The notes: a model not told the origin generated them from the letters alone. Positions 1 to 11,088 are shown, numbered from the stretch's first letter. The stretch: DNA of 64,000 nt from Amorphophallus konjac (GCA_022559845.1 CM040124.1:74051491-74115490); one strand, 5' to 3'. Numbers and translations are program-made.

Positions 1-2
1 TG

Positions 3-1634
3 GGCATTAAATGTCTCAAAGCCTACGGGGACTTCCAGCTGATAGTCCGGCAGGTCCTCGGTATTTACGATGTGCGGAAGCCAGAGTTGGTTCCATACCA
101 TACCGCCGTCACCAGACTAACCCAGAAGTTCTATTTCTTCGAAATAGATCACATTCCCAGAAGCAGCAACGTTCAGGCGGATGCCTTAGCAAAACTGGCC
201 GCGGCCATCAAGCTCCCTCCCGAGGGCGAGGTCGACATCGTCATCAAACACAGAAGGCTGATGCCGAGTTCACTCGAAGGCAACGCCGGTCTCACCATCT
301 ACGAGGTCCACGACCTTGACCAGAGTGCTCCTCCAGAAGAGGATGATTGGCGCGCGCCCATCATCAAATTCAAAAAAGGGTGGCTCCCTCCTGACCGAGC
401 TCAAAGGGTCCAGCTACTACGCCGAGTAACCTCCTACGAGTTGATCGGCGACTCCCTGTATCGACTCGTTCACGAAAAGGACAAGTCAATTCTTCTGAGA
501 TGTGTCTCCCTCGCCGAGGCTCGAGCCGTCATGCAGGAGGTCCACTCCGGGTTGTGCGGCGCACACCAGGCCGGAGACAGAATGAAGCACAGCATCAAGC
601 TCAAAGGCTTCTACTGGCCAACTATGTACGGGGACTGCATCCAATATGCCCGTACTTGCCACCAATGCCAAGCCTTTGGCCCAGTGCCCAGAAGGCCTCC
701 TAACCCACTGCGTCCTACAGCTCTCACCTGGCCATTCGCTGAGTGGGGCATGGACATTGCAGGGCCTTTCCCGCCATCTTCCAAGGGCCATAAATACATT
801 TTGGCCGCCACTGACTATTTCTCTCGTTGGGCGGAGGCTCTACCTTTACGAGAGGTCACTGGGGAAATCGTTGCCAGATTCGTCCGGCACAACATCATAT
901 ACCGATTCGGTACTCCCAGTCGCATAGTGTCCGACAACGGGACACCATTCAAAAATAAGGCCGTATACCAGTTAGCGGCCAAATTCCACATCGACTGGAG
1001 AACCTCCTCGGTCTACAACCCCCAGACTAATGGTTTGGCGGAAGCCTTCAACAAAACCCTCTGCAAGCTCCTGGCTAAGATGGTTAGCTACCGGAAACGC
1101 GATTGGGGTGAGAAGGTCTTTGAAGCATTATGGGCCTATCGGACAGTCTACAAGACCCCTACGGGGTGCTCGCCGTTCTCCCTCGCTTACGGGACAGAAG
1201 CAGTTATCCCCATCGAAATCCAGTTAGCCTGTTATCGTGTGGCAATCCACACCGGCCTTGCCGGCCCTGGTGAGAGTGAGTACCGGAGAAGGCTAGAAGA
1301 GCTCGCCGATCTCGATGGAAAGCGACTCGAAGCCTACAAACACCTGCAAGTGTACCAGGCCCGCATGGCCCGGGCCTATGACAAGCTCGTCAAGCAGCGA
1401 GCTTTCAAACAAGGCGACCTTGTCATGATCAAGGAAAAGGAAGTCATGGCAGGGCGCTCCAGTGGAAAACTTCAGCCGAACTGGCGAGGTCCATACATCA
1501 TCCAGAATGTCTATGAGGGTGGGGCCTACACGGTTGTCGATCACAAAGGTCATAGACCGTTCCTGCCTCTCAACAGCAAACACATGAAGCTATACTATGC
1601 ACCAGAGCACGAGTTCGCGCGCCAGCCAGGCTAA
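3..1634 (+). CDS. Tat-lineage Ty3/Gypsy pol, C-terminal half (second RNase H + integrase), 5'-cut by window
   Basis: The reading frame is open from the left window edge to a stop at 1632-1634; the first internal Met (72) is not a start. Positions 3-300 hold the end of an archaeal-type RNase H (YGD near 24-32, QADALAKL near 178-200), a second RNase H typical of Tat elements. Positions 530-665 hold an HHCC zinc finger (VHSGLCGAHQ to CHQCQAF). The integrase core has Asp at 753 (MDIAGPF), Asp at 933 (SDNGTPF) and Glu at 1041 (AEAFN), with exactly 35 residues between the last two, so the catalytic triad is intact. The C-terminal DNA-binding part (KLQPNWRGPYII) follows. It would insert element cDNA into host DNA. 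No stop or frameshift is visible, so this copy looks young compared with its relative at 16,030-19,320. Confidence 0.93.
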   Translation, partial: GIKCLKAYGDFQLIVRQVLGIYDVRKPELVPYHTAVTRLTQKFYFFEIDHIPRSSNVQADALAKLAAAIKLPPEGEVDIVIKHRRLMPSSLEGNAGLTIYEVHDLDQSAPPEEDDWRAPIIKFKKGWLPPDRAQRVQLLRRVTSYELIGDSLYRLVHEKDKSILLRCVSLAEARAVMQEVHSGLCGAHQAGDRMKHSIKLKGFYWPTMYGDCIQYARTCHQCQAFGPVPRRPPNPLRPTALTWPFAEWGMDIAGPFPPSSKGHKYILAATDYFSRWAEALPLREVTGEIVARFVRHNIIYRFGTPSRIVSDNGTPFKNKAVYQLAAKFHIDWRTSSVYNPQTNGLAEAFNKTLCKLLAKMVSYRKRDWGEKVFEALWAYRTVYKTPTGCSPFSLAYGTEAVIPIEIQLACYRVAIHTGLAGPGESEYRRRLEELADLDGKRLEAYKHLQVYQARMARAYDKLVKQRAFKQGDLVMIKEKEVMAGRSSGKLQPNWRGPYIIQNVYEGGAYTVVDHKGHRPFLPLNSKHMKLYYAPEHEFARQPG

Positions 1635-1860
1635 GGCGCACGTCCCAGCCACTACCAGTAAGGCCGGCCCTTCCTCGTGAAGGATCTAACCGGCCAATCC
1701 TCCTAGTCTGCAATTCCCAGTCAACCAGCCAGCCAGCTCCTCGGAACCGCCGCCAGGCATCCGCGGGGGCTGATCTCCTGCCCTCATTCCCGTCACCACG
1801 GAAGCACGGGTGCTTCTGCACCGGCACCAGTCTAGCCGCCAGGCTCACAGGTAAGTCAAA

Positions 1861-2110
1861 AAAGAAAACAACAACAAAGAAAAATGAGGTTAAAAATAGA
1901 GATGCCCCGGCAGACCCAGACATCCTCACCACAAGGGGGTGACTGGGGGCAAAAAGGCCACTAACCCGGCTGAGGTGGAAACCCGAAAGGGCACCTCAGG
2001 TAAAATCGGGAAACCCTCGACGTGAAAACCCGTAAGGGCGCGTCGGAAAAAGCTAAAGGGGGTCGGCTCTAGCGAAAACCCGAAAGGGCGGTAGAGCCGA
2101 TAACGAGAAA
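1861..2110 (+). other. Four-hairpin structured cassette, copy 1 (3' region of Tat element A)
   Basis: Starting about 280 bases after the pol stop there are four successive inverted repeats. H0: CCCAG 1915-1919 with CTGGG 1943-1947, enclosing TCACC 1926-1930 with GGTGA 1938-1942. H1: CTGAGGTG 1970-1977 with CACCTCAG 1992-1999. H2: CGACG 2018-2022 with CGTCG 2041-2045. H3: TCGGCTCTA 2063-2071 with TAGAGCCGA 2092-2100. H1, H2 and H3 share an almost identical apical part, GAAAACCCGAAAGGGC or a one-base variant, which can form an inner CCC-GAAA-GGG hairpin. Linkers such as GGAAAAAGCTAAAGGG are also shared with copy 2. It is non-coding. I infer an RNA structure in the element transcript; a DNA-level role is possible. 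Confidence 0.75.
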
Positions 2111-2629
2111 ACTTTCTTCTCCCTACCAGTCAGAATGGCCTTCAGCCTCATCCAGAGCCAGTCTCCAATCCATTCGCACTGCTACTGCGCAAACCCTCCA
2201 ATTCCCAGTTGACCTTGTATTACTCCCGCTCAGTTTGGCCAATCTTTGGCCCTTCCTTCGGCAACACAGATCAACCAGTCCCTGTGACAGTCAAACTTCC
2301 AGTCACCATCTCGATAAACTGATATCCTAGCACATTACCAGACACCCATCATTCTATACCACTATATCCTACATGCCCTGTAAATCCAGAGCCTTCGAGT
2401 TTGTTATAATCCCAGTTCTCCCATACAATCCCTGATCCACTAGCCACAATTCCAGTCATATCTCGCCATGACAAAGTGACTCTTTGCCACCATGGCGTGG
2501 GGATTTGTAAAGAACCCTCATTAATGGTCTAACAACCTCCGACCACCCACACCTTCCAGTTTCAGGTTACGTCCCCTGACAGTACCATGCTATGGACGGC
2601 AGCCTCAAAAAAAAAAAGAAGAGAAAATA
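2111..2629. other. Non-coding spacer between the two hairpin cassettes
   Basis: C/T-rich, CCAGT-rich sequence with stops in all frames and no recognisable gene. The cassette region (about 1,861-2,110) and its second copy (about 2,630-2,860) are related along their length, so this spacer probably lies inside a diverged duplication of roughly 750 bases. Confidence 0.5.
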
Positions 2630-2860
2630 AAAAGGAATGGGGTTAAAAATAGAGATATCCCGGCGGGCCTGGTCGAATCCGTTATAGGAAGCCGACTAGG
2701 TGTAAAAATTGTCACTAACCCAGCTAAGGTGAAAACCCGAAAGGGCCCCTTAGGCAAAATCGGGTAACCCCTCGGTGTGAAAATCCGCAAGGGTGCACCG
2801 GAAAAAGCTAAAGGGGGCCAGCTTTGGCGAAAACCCGTAAGGGCGGTAGGGCTGGTAAAG
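2630..2860 (+). other. Four-hairpin structured cassette, copy 2
   Basis: Same order and linkers as copy 1 but different stems. H0: CCTGGTCG 2668-2675 with CGACTAGG 2693-2700 (one G-T pair). H1: CTAAGG 2724-2729 with CCTTAG 2748-2753. H2: CGGTG 2773-2777 with CACCG 2796-2800. H3: CCAGC 2818-2822 with GCTGG 2851-2855, extended by TTT with AGG through wobble pairs. The apical GAAAACCCG-AAGGGC motif recurs in all of H1-H3. Paired changes between copies (for example CGACG/CGTCG to CGGTG/CACCG) are what selection on base pairing would produce. Confidence 0.72.
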
Positions 2861-3009
2861 AGAAAAAAAAACTCCCTCTCCCTCCACTTTTCACTCACAA
2901 AGCCATCGGCTACGACACATCCCGATGGCGAGCTCAACATCACTCCACAACAATGGTGGCCACTACACCCCCGAGGGTTGGTCATCGCCAGCTCCCAGTT
3001 CCAATTTTC

Positions 3010-3500
3010 GGCTACAACGCCTCTACAGGCCAGCCGCCAGCCTCCAGTGCCAGCACTTCGGCTACAACGCCTCTACAGGCCGGCCGCCAGCCCCCAGTCC
3101 TAGCACTTCGGCTACAACGCCTTCACAGGCCAGCCGCCAGCTTTCAACTCCAGTTTCTGGCTACAACGCCTTCACAGGCCAGCCGCCAGCTTTCAACTCC
3201 AGTTTTCGGCTACAACGCCTTCACAGGCCAGCTGCCAGCTTTCAACTCCAGTTTTCGGCTACAACGCCTTCACAGGCCAGTCGTCAACTTTCAACTCCAG
3301 TTTTCGGCTACAACGCCTTCACAGGTTAGCCGCCAACCACCAGTCCCAGTACTTCGGCTACAACGCCTTCACAGGCTAGCCGCCAGCTTTCAACTCTAGT
3401 TTTCGGCTACAACGCCTTCATAGGCCAGCCGTCAGCTTCTAACCCCGGTCACCGGCTACCACGCCCTTACAGGTTAGCCGCCAGCTCCCAGCTCCAGTTT
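3010..3500 (+). repeat. 49-bp minisatellite, about 10 units
   Basis: Units begin GGCTACAACGCCT at 3010, 3060, 3110, 3159 and 3208 and continue at 49-50 base spacing to about 3,500, each followed by (T)CACAGGCCAGCCGCCAGC. Units differ mainly in the last 20 bases. Because 49 is not a multiple of 3, long open frames through it are a repeat artefact, not a gene. Internal repeats of this kind are common in the 3' non-coding region of Tat elements. Confidence 0.9.
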
Positions 3501-4105
3501 CGGCCACGATCCCTCCACGGGTGGACCAACCAGCTCCAGCCCCGCTTACGGCCCCTGGCTGTGATGCCTTGAGGCCCTTCGGCCAGCTCAGTCCCAGTTT
3601 CTTAAGTCCTGAAGAGCTACATTACCAGCTAACAACATACAAACAACCAACACTCAGACGTCAACCTACAACTGATATATCCCAGAATCAGTTCCCGACC
3701 TTAACCAAGTAGGTCGCCACGTCTTGACGGGCCTACGCCAACCCTACACAGGGCTTTCTCCCCACTTCCCAGCAACCAGTATTCAGTTCCCAGTACCTAA
3801 AATCCAATCACCATCACTCTCCTCACCCAGTCCTTTATCTCAGCTCCAGTTTTGGGTAAAACCCAGTCCCCTGCCTCCTACGCCGGTGCGTGTTAAAACA
3901 ACCAAGCACGACCAACAGTAAGTGGCAGCCATCCCTTGTATCCAACTCTATCCCACAGACTGGGGAGAAGAGCAACTCAGTAAACAATAACACCAAAATC
4001 CGGAATTTGTCATTGATACTCTATAAAATGGAGCCCAAGACATGCTCTTGGGGTAACAAAGATACATAGTCCGGATAACAAAAAGGGGGAAGGGAAGTGA
4101 TACAA
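3501..4105. other. Non-coding spacer with a TATA-like site
   Basis: No gene seen. A plus-strand TATA-like sequence, CTATAAAATGGAGC, lies at about 4,021-4,034, and a purine-rich stretch (AAAAAGGGGGAAGGGAAG) at about 4,080-4,097 sits just before the end of the antisense gene. Neither is next to an LTR edge, so I assign no function. Confidence 0.35.
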
Positions 4106-7100
4106 TCACGGCCTAGCCTCGCTCCTCTCCAGCTCCGCTAAGCGGGATTCCGCAGTCGCCAGCTCCGCCTCCAAGGTCGACGCGAGTTGAACACTAGCCT
4201 CGGCTCCGGCTTCGGTAGTCCGCCACTCAGCTCTAACAAGCTCTACGGCTCGCCGCTGCTCCTCCAAGGCCTTCTGCAGGGCCTCTGCTCTGCTGGTCGC
4301 CTTGTTCAGCTGCCTGGCATGGTCCTGGGCAAGGGATGTGGCCGCGTCGGCAACCTTCCTCTGCTCGGTCGCAGCCGACACAAGCTGAACACACTGCTCC
4401 TGTACCTCCCGAATGGCCGCCAGTCGCTGTGCCCGCTGCTCCTGAGCCTCCCGAAGCCGCAGGTACTCTGCCCAGATGCTGGCCAAGCCAGGCATTCAGG
4501 GCCCACGAGGGAATCCAAGGCCGTGGTAGCCGCGCATGCACTCCCTCAGCCGCTGCCGAAGCTCCTCTGGGGAAGGCAGGGGGTCACCCCCTACGTAGCC
4601 CCGGGCTCGCTGAAGTAAGGCTGTGCACCTGCACTGGCGTCCAGCAACGGCTCCGGTGGTGAAATAGATGTAGGCCACTCAATCTCCAGCTCGAGAGAAG
4701 AGTGACCCATCTCAGCCAGCACACCGGAAGGATCTGCACAACCCCATCAAACACGAAACGGGTCAACAATGTTCAGTACTTCCCTATGACAAGACAAGGT
4801 GAAAAAACCGAGGAAGGTCCTGACTCTCACCTGGTGTAGCTCCTGCCGCGCCTATCACCTCTCTACTCGGGGTCGGTAAAGGTAACCTCTCCTCCACCCC
4901 GGCAATGTCTTCTGTCGGAGTCGGAGAGGGTAGAGACTCCCTTGTAACCCGATCCTCCCCGATGGCCATTGGGGTAACGGAGGGCTCCTCTCGACCCTCC
5001 TCAACGGGAGCCGGCGCGTGCTCCTCCTCAGACTCCAGTCCTGGACATAACACAAAAATGTCAGCACTCTGCCATAAACTATGTATCAAAGCTAATGCGG
5101 AGGCAAAGAGAAGCCGCATACACCTTCCAGCGCCGCCTCCATCTCGGCATCCCCGGCAGAAGTAGCGGAGGAAGAAGAGCTCGAGCTCGAGCTCTCGTCA
5201 GTCTCCATCGTGGCGCTGCCACCCTCTGAAGAACCAGACGAACTCTCTGATGAACCCCCCGCCATGGGCAAATCAGGGGCACCTATGCATCGGGAAACCA
5301 GATTAGGCTACTATCAAGTCCAGCCTCACATAAAGATAGCTTCCTAGTCGAAGGTGCTAGGGAAGAAGCTCACCAGTCGGGGCGTCCCCTTCGGAAATCC
5401 CCTCAATGTCAACAAACTCCTCGTCGCCCTCAGCAGTAGCTGCGACGGGAGGCTCGTCTCCTGATGGCCGGTCCGTATCCCGAGGGAGCTCTCCTTCCTC
5501 CAGAGGGGAAGAAGTACTTGCAATCCATCCCAGGCAAAGCTCAGTGCGGGCGGGAAAGTCAAATAATCCACCCTGAAGCGATCAAGTGCTCAGCCACATA
5601 CCTGACGGTCCCACATTGGAGGACTCCACCAACCCCACTGTACAGGTCGACACTACGGTCGGCAAAGGTGGGAGAGGCACCCTCGTCAGCAACGGCGCAG
5701 GTCTACCCAACGTGTCCTCAACGGTGACTGAGGGCACGGAGGTCACCGGTCCGGGCCCATCTCTGAAAGATGGCAGGGCCACTGACGGGCCGGCATCCTC
5801 CAATTCTCGGATCATCTCCAGAGTAGCCGCCGCGTCCTCACCTGCCAAACCAGCAACACAAGTCAAGTCAATAATTTTGGCTTGCTAAAAGGAGTTCCCC
5901 AACGACAAGGGGATTCCCTCGACGGCAGTCGGGCACTCACACTGACAACTACGGGCCACCGTGGGCCCTGGCTCGTTGGCCTGGCCAGGCACTTCACCCT
6001 GTGCCTCAACAGGGGCCCCGACCCCTGGTGCCTCTGACCCCCTGCATAATCCTGATGGTCACAACAAATAACCAAAGGCAAACCAAAGCTGTGGCATACG
6101 CCCAAGGTTCGAAACTCTTACCTGCGCGGGCTCCTCCCGTGGCTGTCCACGACTTGAAGTCGGGGAAGTCCTCCATGTTGGGGAAAGGTTCGCTCATCAG
6201 GCGCATAAGCTCCTCCATGTCAACCTCCCCTCCGGCTTCCTCTTCATGCGGGGAGTCTGCCTCTCGAGGGGGCGAAAAGGTCGCCTCCACACCAGCCGCC
6301 AGCGGAGCTGCGACAGACAGACAAGTCCAACAAAATAAAATTAGTCAATCATATTGGCTAAACCAGATAAAAACAAAGGACCCGGGGCGACACTCACTCA
6401 AGGCCGTCTCCTCCTCAACTCGCTCTCCGGTCTCGGGTCCCTCAGACGACCCACCAGTCTCGACCGCTGCATCCTCCACACGAGGGCGTTTCCTCCGAGG
6501 CCGCATACCTCCGTCCCCATTCCCTGAGGGTGTTCCCGTGGAGGGCTGATCCCCCTCCGCCGCAGAACCTGCTGACAAACACAGCAATATACAACATCTC
6601 AGTTCTGTACCCAAGAATTACAGAATGGAAGAAAGAGAATAGACTAAGGGAGGAAGGCCTAACCTGAAGCCCCAAAGGGGGTCAATGGTAGAGGTATAAG
6701 CTGCTCCATCCCTATCACCAAGGCTCGGGCCGCCATCGTGACGGCCTTTCGAATATCCCGTGGAGTCCGTGCGCACTCAACCTGGGACACGAACTCCACA
6801 GGTCCAGCTGACCCAATCGCGTGGGCGATGTGTCGTCTCCAGTCATCGACCGCTGTGTCGGCGAAGCTCCCGTGCGGGAGCTTTCGGTCCAGCGACCCTC
6901 TGCCCCGGATGCCACAATCGGCCAGGAACTGAGTCCACCAAGCCTTAGGTGCCCTCGGTCGAGACACCTTCGCTCCTGTCGCTGTTGCCGATGCCCGTCC
7001 CAGGGGCTTCAGTGCCCCTCCGTTGCTTCGGCTCCCAGAAGACGAACCCCGGCCACTCCGGGGCCACTGTGCTACAATCCGCTCAACCTCTCGGCGGATC

Positions 7101-9319
7101 CGAGCAACGCGGGTCCTCAAGTACCCCTCATCCAGTGCAATGGGAGGCAGATCCTCCCTCAGTAGGCGACTCTCCTCCGCCTTCCTAATCGCGGAGGCCT
7201 TCTGTCGATAGAGGTGGCTGTGCCCGAACCACCACCGGGCGTAATGTTCATCAAATTGTCCCCGACGTCCCTGCTCCGGCATCGGGAATCGCTCCGGCTC
7301 CCGGCGACAGTAGAAATCCCACCAAGCCGCTGCAAGTAGGTGGGTATCCTTGCCCTTGTACTGCCTGCCCGTCAGATGGAACTCCCTGTTCGGCGGAATC
7401 CCCTGGTCGTACCCGAAGTTTCTGGAAAAGCGATGTGGGTAGTACGGTTCCAAGAAACTCGTCGCCGACCGATGCAACGACAACATAGCTGCTCGGGTGC
7501 TCAGTATCCACTCAGTCCGTGGTCCTGTGTCCGCCCCCCCCTGACTGGGGTGGGCGCTGGTCGCCCCTCCACCTGAAGCCCCCAGAAAGAGGCCAGAGTC
7601 CCTCGCTGCACTGTCAAAGGGCAGTCCCTCCTCGCCCCGGGCGGGCAGGTAACAAAGGGCCTTCCTGGCCCCCTCAAGCTGCTCCTCTGCATCCCCATCC
7701 GGCTGCCCGGTAAAGCTGAACAAAAGTGGTGCCGTCGGGTTCGCCACAGCACCTCGCGTCACCAATCCCGGGAACAGTAACCCGGCCCACACACTAAGGT
7801 AGTGGGTCGGCAGAAGTATACTCCTCTCCCTCGGCGCTGAGTGTGCCGCCAGAACTCCAAGCCCCTGGTAAATGTTAGCCAGTGCAGCGGGAGCTAGAGC
7901 TAGCTGTCTCCTCTCAGCCAACAAGCAAGCCGGCCACAACAACTCGGCTCTCAACAGCCCGTCCTCTCCGTGAGGAACTACGAAAGTTGCCAGTCAATAT
8001 GCCAGATACGTTGCAAGATATGTCACATCTGGCAGACCATGGGGATTCCACCCCTCCCGCGGTGCATACACATATCTGGAGTACGTCCGAAAGCATAGCT
8101 TCACCTCCGTGTACTCCTCCCATGGAGTCTGATCCCTGGCGAACTCCTGGTAGAAGCAAAACGGCCCGTTGTAGAAATGGCGGACCCACACATTCAGCGG
8201 CACTCGGGGAGTCTGTGCGGCGCTCTCTCTCCCTGCGAGAGCTAAATCTCTCCAGGTCTTTATCAGATACTGATAACTGTAAGGCACTCGGTATCTTCCC
8301 AGTCCGTCAGTATGACTGCGGTGGAGGTCATCCAGCACTACCTCCTCGTACCCTTCGCCGATAATCGGCAAGCCAGAAACCCTGAACAAAGACCACAAGT
8401 CAAGGCTGGTCTCTCCCTCTGCTGTTGCCACCGTGTTCCAACGACGGTTGAAACGCTCCAGCAGGCCCTGCAGCAATCCAGTGTAGCACGGGTACGCGTA
8501 CAGAGCGGCAGTCACCGCGTACCTGATCCCAGCTCGATCCAGCAACACCCGGTAGTGGTGGACAATCCCCATCAACCACTCCGTGGCACCCTGGCGGTAG
8601 TAATGTGACGGGATCACTGTCCAGCGGCCATACCAGCTGATAACGGTCTGCCGCATGACTCCATTCAGCATACTGTGGTCATCGTAGCCCTCTCCGGCGT
8701 ACTGCACACCAGCAGGCTCCAATACCAACCCAGCAATTCCCTCCGTCTCCGTGCGATGGTGGCCGTGCAAATCCCATCTAGCGGGGCCAATCGGCCCAAC
8801 TCTGACTCCGGACTGCTCCGCCATGCCAAAGAACCCCAGACAATCAACGCTGGGAAACTAGCGCTGCCTCCAATAGTCCTCTGAAAAGCTCGGATAGCTG
8901 TAGAAAGTGGTACCAAGCAGGTTGTCCCTGCCAATCAAGATGGCCCGCTCCAGTCGGCGGCAGGCTCTCGGAATCTGCGAGTCACCCTCCTCCATGCCAG
9001 GAGGGATATAGCCGCGGATGAATTCAAGCAGATGACGATCCAGGGGGAACTCCAATGGATAACCCCCGCTCCGGTCGTAACTGTACAAATCACCCGCCTC
9101 CAGAATCCTGGCCACCTCCACGGCCCCTGCTCCAGCTGTCCTCGCACCAATCGGACCCTCCGCCATGGCCATATGACCCCGGTCCAGCTGCTCTATACCA
9201 GCCACGGTGATCACGGGTGCATCTAGAGGGTGCATCGGTCGATCAGTCCACTACACCCAGTGATCCTCCTCCCGAGCCATCCACCTCAGGACCCGCCCGT
9301 CTCTGCCGAAGCGTGCCAT
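4106..9319 (-). pseudogene. Spliced antisense gene of Tat element A: plant-mobile-domain protein with coiled-coil C-terminus (decayed)
   Basis: Runs opposite to pol, between the pol 3' region and the 3' LTR. Exon 1 (9,319 to 6,665, 885 codons, one frame) resembles the aminotransferase-like plant mobile domain family: GETSLDLWSLF, LALAPAALANIYQGL, FLEPYYPHRFSRNFGYDQG, HYARWWFGH. It is broken by three stops at 9,253-9,251, 8,860-8,858 and 7,996-7,994. Further exons can be followed by GT/AG borders: 6,568-6,398; 6,306-6,122; 6,041-5,941; 5,841-5,602; about 5,521-5,374; about 5,282-5,126; about 5,045-4,833; about 4,735-4,106. Middle exons are Ser/Glu/Pro-rich; the last encodes a coiled coil (4,495-4,106, rich in A, E, Q, R). 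Antisense extra ORFs are known in Tat elements; function is unknown. Start at 9,319 is the first in-frame Met; exon borders were read by eye. Confidence 0.75.
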
Positions 9320-9478
9320 AGCTGCAAGGCAAGGCACCCAGAAAAATAATCAGCATACCAGAAAATCCACATGTACAACACATCAAAACAAAGACATATG
9401 AAGCGTCAAAATGCAACTACAACAACTCAGAAAGAGGGTTTCACAGGCCGTACGCCCTCGTCCCCGCCTCCGACGCAC

Positions 9479-9495
9479 GCCCCGTGGGGGGCATT
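9479..9495 (+). other. Polypurine tract of Tat element A
   Basis: GTGGGGGGCATT directly precedes the LTR start TGTTGTACCC. The same arrangement (GTGGGGGGTATT then TGTTGGACCC) recurs at 56,352-56,367. This would prime plus-strand DNA synthesis and fixes the element's orientation as plus, opposite to the neighbouring mobile-domain gene. Confidence 0.75.
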
Positions 9496-10722
9496 TGTTG
9501 TACCCGAACTATTTCCCAGCCAAAATGACAAGGAGTAAGGGTTCAGGCATTTCCCCGAACACCTTCAAGACACGGGATACCTAGCCCTTTCTACAACCCT
9601 GCGGGTCCCCACAAGGGTCTCGACCAACTTGCCGTGACATGCGGCAACACAAGCAATTGTTCGGGGTCAATCCCGGCCACTCTCATATGGCCGCCCGTGA
9701 CCACCCGGGGGCGCCCCGACGCTAAGCCACGCCACGTGGCATCCAGTAAAAGAGCCGGGCCCACTACGAGACTCTTCATTCAACCCTCCAAGGTCAAAGG
9801 GAGACCCAAACAAGTCAATCACAGGCTTTGGAGGCCCGCAGTACGTGTACGGCTCACACACGTGTGTCCGACATTTTTTCGAACACCTTGTGTCAACCCT
9901 TCTACATAAGACCACGGGCCAGCCCGTGGCTCCAGCACACTATTTGGGTCCTACAACGACCCCCCAGTAAGTCGGGGCCACCCCCGACCCTCAGACACGT
10001 GGCAACGAACCACTGAACTTAGCTCTAGGGCCAATCCGAGGCTACCCTGCCAACCCGCCGTACAACGCGGCACATAGCACGAGGCAAGACCCATGGGCCC
10101 AAGGTGCCTCCTCCCAGCCCCTATGGACTTCTACCCTTGGCCCTAGGCCAAATCCAAGGCCCGTCGGCCACCTACGCGGCTCGTTCGGCAACCCGGGGTG
10201 TGTCCGGCATTTGCCCGAACACCTTGCGAGCGGCTACTCCGACTCGAAGAACAACGACCCTATGGGCCCATGCCAGCCTCCCGGAGTTCAAAGTCCATCA
10301 AAGGACATCCCCAGGCAACACAAGAAGACCCCCGGGGGCCATCCCTCGGGGTTACGGCCAGCCCGGGCTAGTTAGCCCCGGGGCATGGCCGCGCGCCCCA
10401 GGGAGGGCGAACTCCCTGGGGGCCGCGCCCCTCCCTCCAGCCCGGTGGTCCCACGACCCCACTCTGCCCGGTTCGTCCAATTACGGTCCTACAATGCGGT
10501 TCGTGTGCCGTACCGGTTCGAGGAGTCGACACGTGGACGTGGGAGCGCGAAGTGACAGCACGCGGGGATTCTGCAAGTCGACGCGCACACAAGCCTTCGC
10601 AAGTTCCGCGTATCCTTCCACCCACTTGTCCTTTTCTTTCTTAGTCAAATTAGGAAGAAAAAAGACCCAAAAATCAGATTTTATAGGGTGGGGACCGCCC
10701 CCCCCTCTCCTTGGATCGAACT

Positions 10723-11067
10723 CGCCTAAACTCCCCCGGGGGGGGGGGGGGTTTAGGCGGACCAGCCAGGGCCCCCTGGCTGGTCCGCGTAAACCCCCAT
10801 TCAATTAAAAAAAAATTATTTTTTCAAAAAAAGAAAAAAGACCGGAGCACCTAAACCCCCCATGGGGGGTTTACGCGGACCAGCCCAGGCGCCCTGGCTA
10901 GTCCGCGTAAACCCCCATCCAAGGGGGGTTTACGCGGACCAACTCAGGCCCCCTCGCTGGTCCGCGTAAACCTCTTCCCCCCTCTCTCAACCCGTGCAGC
11001 CCAGTGACACTATTCACTTGGGTTTACGCGGACCAGCTCACCCCCCTTAGCTGGTCCGCGTAAACCC
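10723..11067. repeat. Array of inverted repeats (hairpins) in U3 of LTR A
   Basis: Five long palindromes follow one another: CGCCTAAAC with GTTTAGGCG (10,723-10,759, across a G run at 10,738-10,751), then four copies of GTTTACGCGGACCAGC (or close variant) paired with its complement GCTGGTCCGCGTAAAC at about 10,751-10,795, 10,866-10,915, 10,923-10,972 and 11,020-11,067. Loops are short and GC-rich. The array ends about 20 bases before the TATA box. Confidence 0.88.
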
Positions 11068-11088
11068 TTTGTGACCCTTCAGCTTCCC

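Noticed and set aside
486..791. Minus-strand frame and other small frames overlapping 3-1634
   Set aside because: Shadows of the integrase frame.
1934..1955. Purine tract followed by TGACTGGG, resembling PPT plus LTR start
   Set aside because: It is explained by hairpin H0 of the cassette; no LTR-like sequence or matching end follows, and the real PPT/LTR is at 9,479-9,496.
2824..3399. 191-codon open frame across the 49-bp repeat
   Set aside because: Two other frames are also open there; the protein is a translation of the repeat.
10104..10808. 234-codon open frame in LTR A
   Set aside because: Lies in U3 of an LTR, Pro/Arg/Ser-rich by composition, crosses the first hairpins.
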